A DNA stretch of 9,519 nucleotides from positions 1 through 9,519 of the forward strand of contig JAZRDO010000006.1 in NCBI GenBank assembly GCA_045660325.1, read 5' to 3'. This document shows, piece after piece, positions 5,912-9,519 of the stretch; the stretch's first letter is position 1, and every line of letters starts with the position of its first letter. The notes beneath the pieces are model-generated. The model saw nothing but the letters and a program-made list of their open reading frames with translations, was not told where the DNA came from and did no database searches. The stretch is from SVTX01 sp045660325 (GTDB taxonomy: Bacteria; Bacillota; Clostridia; Oscillospirales; CAG-272). Made by a program: the position numbers and the translations under genes.

Positions 5912-6916
5912 ATGCAACAAGTATGGGATTTCATACAAAACCAAGTCCTTGGTATGAAATGGCTGAATCAACTGATCGGAAAGCTTCTTTCCCTTTGCGG
6001 CTTGGATGTAACAAGCCGTATTGGTGGCAGTATTCAGTTCTTCATTTACGATGTGATCAAGATATTCGTCCTTCTTGGATTTTTGATCTTCGTCATATCG
6101 TATATCCAAAGCTATTTCCCACCCGAAAGAACGAAAAAGATACTCGGAAGATTTCACGGTATTGGTGCAAATATCATCGGTGCTTTACTCGGTACGGTCA
6201 CGCCATTCTGCTCTTGTTCGTCTATTCCGCTGTTTATTGGATTTACGAGTGCAGGACTTCCGCTTGGCGTTACGTTCTCCTTCCTAATTTCCTCTCCGAT
6301 GGTCGATCTTGGAAGCCTTGTGCTTCTGATGAGCATTTTCGGTTGGAAGGTCGCCGTTGCTTACGTTTTGTTTGGTCTTGTAATTGCCGTTCTTGGCGGT
6401 ACGCTGATTGAAAAGCTCCATTTTGAAAATCAGGTCGAGGACTTTATAAGAAATGCAAAGAGTTTTGAAGTCGAGCAAGAAAAGCTCCGCTTTAAAGACC
6501 GTATCAAATACGCTTGGGAGCAGGTGCTATCCACAGCCAAAAAGGTATTGCCTTACGTTCTTGTTGGTGTAGGCATCGGTGCACTTATTCATAATTGGAT
6601 ACCAGAAGAATGGATTGTAAAAGTACTCGGCGGCAATAACCCATTTGGCGTTATTCTTGCCACTATTGCAGGCGTTCCTATGTATGCCGACATCTTCGGA
6701 ACGATACCGATTGCAGAAACTTTGCTTGCAAAGGGAGCCTTGCTCGGTGTGGTACTGTCTTTTATGATGGGCGTTACAACGCTTTCTCTGCCGTCGATCA
6801 TTATGCTTCGCAAGGTGATCAAACCTAAATTGATCGGCGTATTCATCGCTATTTGTGCGATTGGAATTATCCTTGTGGGATATTTCTTTAACCTAATTCA
6901 ACCATTTATTATTTAA
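5912..6916 (+). CDS. arsP: ArsP-type permease (organoarsenical/arsenic efflux)
   Basis: This 334-residue integral membrane protein belongs to the permease family that includes ArsP (DUF318/YraQ-like). Diagnostic features are GTVTPFCSCSSIPLFIGFTS (94-113), followed by AGLPLGVTFSFLISSPMVDL, and in the second half GVPMYADIFG (254-263) and the MGVTTLSLPS turn (286-295). The two halves of four or so helices are joined by a charged cytoplasmic loop (about 168-210). Known ArsP proteins export trivalent methylarsenicals, with paired Cys in the first-half motif taking part. Cys100 and Cys102 here are candidates. GGAGG lies 6 bases before the ATG. Its place between arsR and arsC ties it to arsenic, but no methyltransferase (arsM) is present, so the true substrate, methylated or inorganic, is open. 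Confidence 0.85.
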   Translation: MQQVWDFIQNQVLGMKWLNQLIGKLLSLCGLDVTSRIGGSIQFFIYDVIKIFVLLGFLIFVISYIQSYFPPERTKKILGRFHGIGANIIGALLGTVTPFCSCSSIPLFIGFTSAGLPLGVTFSFLISSPMVDLGSLVLLMSIFGWKVAVAYVLFGLVIAVLGGTLIEKLHFENQVEDFIRNAKSFEVEQEKLRFKDRIKYAWEQVLSTAKKVLPYVLVGVGIGALIHNWIPEEWIVKVLGGNNPFGVILATIAGVPMYADIFGTIPIAETLLAKGALLGVVLSFMMGVTTLSLPSIIMLRKVIKPKLIGVFIAICAIGIILVGYFFNLIQPFII

Positions 6917-6936
6917 TTTCAAGGAGGATTTTTGTT

Positions 6937-7299
6937 ATGGGCCTTTTCGGAAAGAAAAAGGATGAAAAAAAGAGTTGTTGCAGTTCGTGTGGTACAGTTG
7001 CTGAGAAAGCTCCCGTTATTACAAAATGCTGCGGTGAAGCCGTTGACGGCATCTGCTGTATCAAGGTGTTGGGAGCTGGTTGTGCATCCTGTCATCAGCA
7101 GTACGAGTATGCAAAGGAAGCCGTAAAGAATATGGGGCTTTCCGTTGAGGTCGAATACATCACCGACCTTGCTAAAGTTATGGAATACGGTGTGATGAGT
7201 ATGCCCGCCCTCGTTGTAAACGAGAAGGTGGTTGCAATGGGTAAGGTATTAAAGCCTGCGGACATCGAAAAACTGTTTGCAAAGCTCGGATTGATATGA
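6937..7299 (+). CDS. Thioredoxin-like protein with Cys-rich N-terminal extension
   Basis: This 120-residue protein has a thioredoxin-fold domain of the small redox-active-disulfide type at 41-120. The strand IKVLGAG leads to the active site CASC (49-52), then helix HQQYEYAKEAVKNMG, the VEYI strand, and MSMPALVVN with the cis-Pro at 90. The first 40 residues form a separate leader with Lys-rich GKKKDEKK and the cysteines CCSSC (14-18), CC (31-32) and CC (40-41), giving nine Cys in all. AAGGAGG lies 9 bases before the ATG. Its stop overlaps the arsC start (ATGA), so the two are coupled. In this context it could reduce ArsC, pass electrons to the pathway, or bind As(III) through the extra Cys. 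The function is inferred. Confidence 0.8.
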   Translation: MGLFGKKKDEKKSCCSSCGTVAEKAPVITKCCGEAVDGICCIKVLGAGCASCHQQYEYAKEAVKNMGLSVEVEYITDLAKVMEYGVMSMPALVVNEKVVAMGKVLKPADIEKLFAKLGLI

Positions 7300-7673
7300 A
7301 GAAAAAGATAGCGTTTATATGCATCCATAACTCTTGCAGAAGTCAAATTGCCGAGGCTCTCGGAAAGCATCTGCGTGGTAATGAGTTCGACTTTTACTCG
7401 GCAGGAACGGAAACTAAACCGCAGATCAATCAGGATGCGGTACGGCTTATGAAGGAGCTTTACGGCATCGATATGGAGTTGACACAGTACAGCAAAACTA
7501 TCGATAAGATACCGCAACCCGACGTTGCTATCTCAATGGGGTGCGGCGTGGGATGCCCCTTCATCAGCAGAGCCTTCGATGATGATTGGGGCTTGCCCGA
7601 TCCTACGGGAAAGAGCGATGCGGAGTTTGTTGATGTCATCAAGGAGATAGAAAAGAAAATAGCGTCTTTATAA
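7296..7673 (+). CDS. arsC: Arsenate reductase, low-molecular-weight phosphatase family
   Basis: This 125-residue protein carries the CX5R phosphate/arsenate loop at its N-terminus: CIHNSCR (9-15) followed by SQIAEALGKHL, as in thioredoxin-coupled ArsC. The second half has MGCGVGCPF (81-89), with Cys83 and Cys87 as likely resolving cysteines, and DDDWGLPDP (95-103) with the general-acid Asp. It would reduce arsenate to arsenite through a Cys relay that is then reset by thioredoxin. The resolving cysteines are four residues apart, which is closer than the seven-residue spacing of the Staphylococcus enzyme. The ATG overlaps the stop of the thioredoxin-like gene, which supports a shared redox task. 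It is the last gene of the ars operon. Confidence 0.92.
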   Translation: MKKKIAFICIHNSCRSQIAEALGKHLRGNEFDFYSAGTETKPQINQDAVRLMKELYGIDMELTQYSKTIDKIPQPDVAISMGCGVGCPFISRAFDDDWGLPDPTGKSDAEFVDVIKEIEKKIASL

Positions 7674-7774
7674 CAGTAATTTAACGAATAGCGGGCTTTT
7701 AACGATTGGAAGGTATAATGCCTTAACGGGGAGTAGTGATTTTTCTACAGTTTCTCGAGGTTGTTGCATACAGC
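7674..7774. other. Short spacer after arsC, no gene seen
   Basis: These 100 bases contain no start codon with a ribosome binding site leading to a credible protein and no promoter. They separate the arsC stop from the terminator shared with tRNA-Leu. A minus-strand frame stays open through it, but it runs out of the tRNA and is not convincing. It may be remnant sequence at the edge of a transferred ars cassette. Confidence 0.3.
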
Positions 7775-7810
7775 AAAAAAGGATAGGGGCAAATGCCCCT
7801 ATCCTTTTTT
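7775..7810. terminator. Bidirectional terminator (ars operon / tRNA-Leu)
   Basis: AAAAAAGGATAGGGGC (7775-7790) and GCCCCTATCCTTTTTT (7795-7810) form a perfect 16-bp stem with the loop AAAT. U runs exist on both strands. It ends the ars transcript from the left and the tRNA-Leu transcript from the right, where it abuts the CCA end of the tRNA. Confidence 0.9.
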
Positions 7811-7892
7811 GGTGCGGGCAACAGGACTTGAACCTGCACGTCGAGGACACTAGATCCTAAGTCTAGCGCGTCTGCCATTCCGCCACGCCCGC
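7810..7892 (-). tRNA. tRNA-Leu (anticodon UAG)
   Basis: On the minus strand the 83-base gene begins GCGGGCGTGGCGGAATGG. The anticodon stem CTAGA/TCTAG encloses the loop CTTAGGA, giving anticodon TAG, which reads Leu CUA and other CUN codons. A long variable arm (GTC CTC GAC) marks a class II tRNA, and the T-arm contains GGTTCAAGTCC. The acceptor stem pairs fully except for one G-U, and CCA is encoded. It has its own promoter at 7945-7973 and shares the terminator at 7775-7810. Confidence 0.95.
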
Positions 7893-7914
7893 ATAAATTT
7901 TATTTAAGTGTCCG

Positions 7915-7926
7915 TTCCGCCACGCC
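7915..7926 (-). repeat. Partial repeat of the tRNA-Leu 5' end
   Basis: The 12 bases GGCGTGGCGGAA (minus strand, 7926-7915) exactly repeat the acceptor/D-arm start of the tRNA-Leu gene (7889-7878), 37 bases upstream of it. Similarity fades on both sides (CGGACAC against TGGCAGACGC). The rest of a tRNA is absent. It lies between the tRNA promoter and the tRNA, so it would be in the transcribed leader. Confidence 0.6.
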
Positions 7927-7944
7927 TACGATTGAACTGCGCCT

Positions 7945-7973
7945 ATTATACCACAAAGAGAGGGGATTGTCAA
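7945..7973 (-). promoter_or_regulatory. Promoter of tRNA-Leu(UAG)
   Basis: On the minus strand TTGACA (7973-7968) and TATAAT (7950-7945) are spaced by 17 bases, a full consensus. Transcription would begin near 7938, giving a leader of about 45 bases that includes the partial tRNA repeat. Confidence 0.85.
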
Positions 7974-8023
7974 GCAAGAAAAATTCCAATTTATAAAAGA
8001 ATTCGCACGATTTGTAATTTTCC

Positions 8024-8052
8024 TTGATTTTTTCTAAAGAACGTGGTATACT
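8024..8052 (+). promoter_or_regulatory. Promoter of rnhA and the lipoprotein gene
   Basis: TTGATT (8024-8029) and TATACT (8047-8052) are spaced by 17 bases and lie about 42 bases before the rnhA start. The two boxes each differ from consensus, so activity is probably moderate. Confidence 0.65.
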
Positions 8053-8093
8053 AATCTTACATAGTAAAATTTACCGAAAGGAAAATTTAGAGC

Positions 8094-8531
8094 ATGAAGC
8101 ATGTTGACATATATACCGACGGCGCTTGTCGCGGAAATCCGGGCAAAGGCGGCTGGGGTGCGATTCTCGTATACGAGGGCAGGGAAAAAGAGCTTTCGGG
8201 CGGCGAGGCGATGACCACAAATAACAGAATGGAGCTTTTGGCGGCAATTGAGGCATTATCTGCTCTGAAAGAACCGTGCGAGGTAACTCTCACGTCTGAC
8301 TCAAAGTATCTCGTTGATGCGATCGAGAAGGGCTGGGCGGTGTCTTGGAGAGCGAAGGGCTGGCGCCGTGCCGATAAATCCCCCGCGCTCAATCCTGATC
8401 TGTGGGAAAAGCTACTTGATCTTCTGGAAAAGCACAAGGTTACGTTTGTCTGGGTAAAGGGGCATGTCGGACACCCCTATAACGAGCGATGCGATAAGCT
8501 TGCCACAACATTTGCTGATAGCTTTAAATAA
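8094..8531 (+). CDS. rnhA: Ribonuclease HI
   Basis: This 145-residue enzyme is a single-domain RNase H1, which cuts the RNA strand of RNA-DNA hybrids in the cytoplasm during replication and R-loop removal. The catalytic set is complete: Asp9 in YTDGACRGNPG, Glu47 in NNRMELLAAI, Asp69 in LTSDSKYL, and Asp134 in NERCDKLA, with His124 in VKGHVGHP. The basic handle segment GWAVSWRAKGWRRADKSP is present. The length is typical of the bacterial enzyme, and it lacks the N-terminal hybrid-binding domain found in some relatives. GAAAGGA stands about 11 bases before the ATG. A lipoprotein gene starts 9 bases after the stop, so the two probably share a transcript. Confidence 0.96.
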   Translation: MKHVDIYTDGACRGNPGKGGWGAILVYEGREKELSGGEAMTTNNRMELLAAIEALSALKEPCEVTLTSDSKYLVDAIEKGWAVSWRAKGWRRADKSPALNPDLWEKLLDLLEKHKVTFVWVKGHVGHPYNERCDKLATTFADSFK

Positions 8532-8540
8532 GATTTCAAA

Positions 8541-9218
8541 TTGAAAAAATTATCGTTTTTATGTGTTCTTCTGTGCTCGGTCATAATTTTTGTGGCGTGC
8601 GGAAATAACGTAGACACTTCTCCCGACGGAGATATTGACGACGGAACTACTATGGATAACCCCTTGGACGATGGAACTAATCCCGGTGGCGACGAGCAGA
8701 ATACTGCGGACGGCTCGGGCAATGTGGGGGATGGCGACCAGAACGGTGGTAACCAAAACGATGGTAACCAGAACGGCGGTGAGTCAACCGATGACACAAA
8801 CAAGGATACGAACAACGACACAAGCAACAACTCACAAAACAGCGCGCCCGCTGAGACTAAGAGAATTACCTCTGATACAGGCACGGGAATCAATCTCGTT
8901 ATCGAGTATACGGTAGGCGCAAAGCAGGGCAACACCCGAACGATTGACGTTACGGTTTACCTTGAGAGCTATTCTCTCAACGTAAGCGCAAGAGGTAACA
9001 CAAACTATGTGCGAGTGGGCGATGAAACTGTTTATTTCTCAACCGAAGCCATAAATTATGACGGCACGGCAAAGAAGGTAACGCGCTTTGCGACTCATAC
9101 GTTTACGACGGATACGACCAATTCGACACTTCCTATATATGCGCTCTGGAATTTCAACGGCGTGTATAGTGAAAAGCCGATCAGCGCGATTATAATTGAG
9201 AATACAATACAGCTTTAA
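8541..9218 (+). CDS. Putative lipoprotein with Asn/Gly/Asp-rich linker
   Basis: This 225-residue protein starts with a lipoprotein signal (KKLSFLCVLLCSVIIFVAC) whose lipobox ends at Cys20, the expected lipid-anchored residue. Residues 21-105 are a low-complexity acidic linker with three tandem (D/N)QN(G/D)G units at 66-80. The C-terminal part (106-225) is predicted beta-rich (INLVIEYTVG, TIDVTVYLESYSLNVSARG, ISAIIIENTIQL) and may be a surface beta-sandwich domain. I recognise no family. The start is TTG at 8541, because no in-frame ATG precedes the signal peptide. The upstream ribosome binding site is weak, so translation may depend on coupling to rnhA, 9 bases upstream. It probably sits on the outside of the membrane. 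A terminator follows. Confidence 0.75.
   Translation: MKKLSFLCVLLCSVIIFVACGNNVDTSPDGDIDDGTTMDNPLDDGTNPGGDEQNTADGSGNVGDGDQNGGNQNDGNQNGGESTDDTNKDTNNDTSNNSQNSAPAETKRITSDTGTGINLVIEYTVGAKQGNTRTIDVTVYLESYSLNVSARGNTNYVRVGDETVYFSTEAINYDGTAKKVTRFATHTFTTDTTNSTLPIYALWNFNGVYSEKPISAIIIENTIQL
8736..8780 (+). repeat. Three tandem 15-base repeats inside the lipoprotein gene
   Basis: Three consecutive 15-base units encode DQNGG, NQNDG and NQNGG. Units differ at few bases, mainly third positions. Such repeats can change copy number by slippage in whole codon steps, altering linker length without breaking the frame. Confidence 0.7.
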
Positions 9219-9225
9219 AAAACAC

Positions 9226-9256
9226 CCTCGGATGCAATTCGCATCCGAGGATTTTT
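9226..9256 (+). terminator. Terminator after the lipoprotein gene
   Basis: CCTCGGATGC (9226-9235) and GCATCCGAGG (9241-9250) form a 10-bp GC-rich stem with the loop AATTC, followed by ATTTTTG. It begins 7 bases after the stop codon. The A run at 9216-9222 could give weak function in the reverse direction too. Confidence 0.85.
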
Positions 9257-9290
9257 GTTGAAAAATATTAAAATAATTTTTAAAAACATA

Positions 9291-9319
9291 TTGACAAATC
9301 ACGATTTTTGTAGTATAAT
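9291..9319 (+). promoter_or_regulatory. Promoter of tRNA-Leu(GAG)
   Basis: TTGACA (9291-9296) and TATAAT (9314-9319) with a 17-base spacer form a full consensus promoter about 20 bases before the tRNA, so the leader is about 12 bases. Confidence 0.9.
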
Positions 9320-9338
9320 AATCAAGTCGTCAAGACAT

Positions 9339-9423
9339 GCGGAAGTGGCGGAACTGGCAGACGCGCACGTTTGAGGGGCGTGTGGTTTACACCGTACGGG
9401 TTCAAGTCCCGTTTTCCCCACCA
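9339..9423 (+). tRNA. tRNA-Leu (anticodon GAG)
   Basis: This 85-base class II tRNA has the anticodon stem CACGT/GCGTG around the loop TTGAGGG, giving anticodon GAG, which reads Leu CUC and CUU. The variable arm pairs GGT with ACC around TTAC. The T-arm ACGGG/CCCGT is perfect and CCA is encoded. The acceptor stem is odd: GCGGAAG faces TTTCCCC, so position 2 (C9340) meets C9418 and cannot pair, while the other six positions pair (one as G-U). Confidence 0.93.
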
Positions 9424-9458
9424 AAAAAGCAGGTAGGCTTTAGCCTACCTGCTTTTTT
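9424..9458 (+). terminator. Terminator after tRNA-Leu(GAG)
   Basis: GCAGGTAGGC (9429-9438) and GCCTACCTGC (9443-9452) form a 10-bp stem with the loop TTTA, flanked by A and T runs that extend the pairing. A run of six T follows on the plus strand, and the A run would serve the minus strand. It begins directly after the CCA end. Confidence 0.9.
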
Positions 9459-9519
9459 GCTTTGTGAAACGGTCCTTGCCCGTACCGCCGAGCAAAGCGA
9501 GGCAAGTGCGGTCATTGAT
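9459..9519. other. Window edge, unassigned
   Basis: No gene is assigned in the last 60 bases. They contain nested inverted repeats, CTTGCC (9475-9480) with GGCAAG (9501-9506) and ACCGC (9484-9488) with GCGGT (9508-9512). A minus-strand frame is open here and would end inside the terminator stem. It could be the tail of a convergent gene beyond the window or a dispersed repeat. Confidence 0.3.

Noticed and set aside
5221..7810. ars operon as a tRNA-integrated element with att repeats
   Set aside because: No copy of the tRNA-Leu 3' end was found at the left side of the ars genes and there is no integrase, so a tRNA-targeted island cannot be supported.
7668..7850. 60-residue minus-strand frame across the tRNA and ars edge
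   Set aside because: It begins inside the tRNA-Leu gene and passes through the terminator stem, with no ribosome binding site.
8477..8935. Minus-strand open frame with repeated FWLP/FVSL phrases
   Set aside because: The repeats simply mirror the Asn/Gly/Asp-rich repeats of the lipoprotein gene on the other strand.

Overview
The window looks like a piece of a low-to-moderate GC Gram-positive chromosome, most likely a gut-type Clostridia. This rests on the style of the 23S rRNA 3' end, sigma-A-type promoters of the form TTGACA-17-TATAAT, strong AGGAGG ribosome binding sites, many U-tailed hairpin terminators, a V-type ATPase of the Enterococcus/Clostridia Ntp kind, and a Gram-positive style lipoprotein. 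No phage, transposase, integrase or CRISPR genes are visible.

Layout: (1) bases 1-130 are the 3' end of a 23S rRNA gene. A hairpin-rich spacer and a terminator follow, with no 5S gene. (2) A strong extended -10 promoter drives three tightly packed V-type ATPase genes for subunits H/G, I and E, closed by a 13-bp terminator. The proteolipid (K) gene expected between I and E is missing, as are C, F, A, B and D. Subunit I is itself unusual: it is short in its cytoplasmic arm and has Lys where the family has its essential membrane Arg. (3) A 56-residue proline-rich orphan protein is followed by a terminator shared with a large convergent gene for a secreted phosphodiester glycosidase (NAGPA-type). 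That protein ends in a Cys/Gly-hydrophobic-basic tail. (4) An arsenic resistance operon reads arsR - arsP-type permease - Cys-rich thioredoxin-like protein - arsC, behind a promoter with a perfect inverted repeat between -35 and -10. (5) A tRNA-Leu(UAG) on the minus strand has a partial tRNA-like repeat in its leader. (6) rnhA and a translationally close lipoprotein gene follow. (7) A tRNA-Leu(GAG) with its own promoter and terminator lies near the right edge.

How the genes work together: the H, I and E subunits form the peripheral stalk and membrane stator of a rotary ATPase, so the rotor and catalytic head must be encoded elsewhere if this is a working enzyme. The ars genes form a coherent unit. 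ArsR senses trivalent arsenic, ArsC reduces arsenate, the small thioredoxin-like protein probably supplies thiol chemistry or binds arsenic, and the permease exports the product. The most notable item is the stripped-down V-ATPase stator operon with the altered subunit I.
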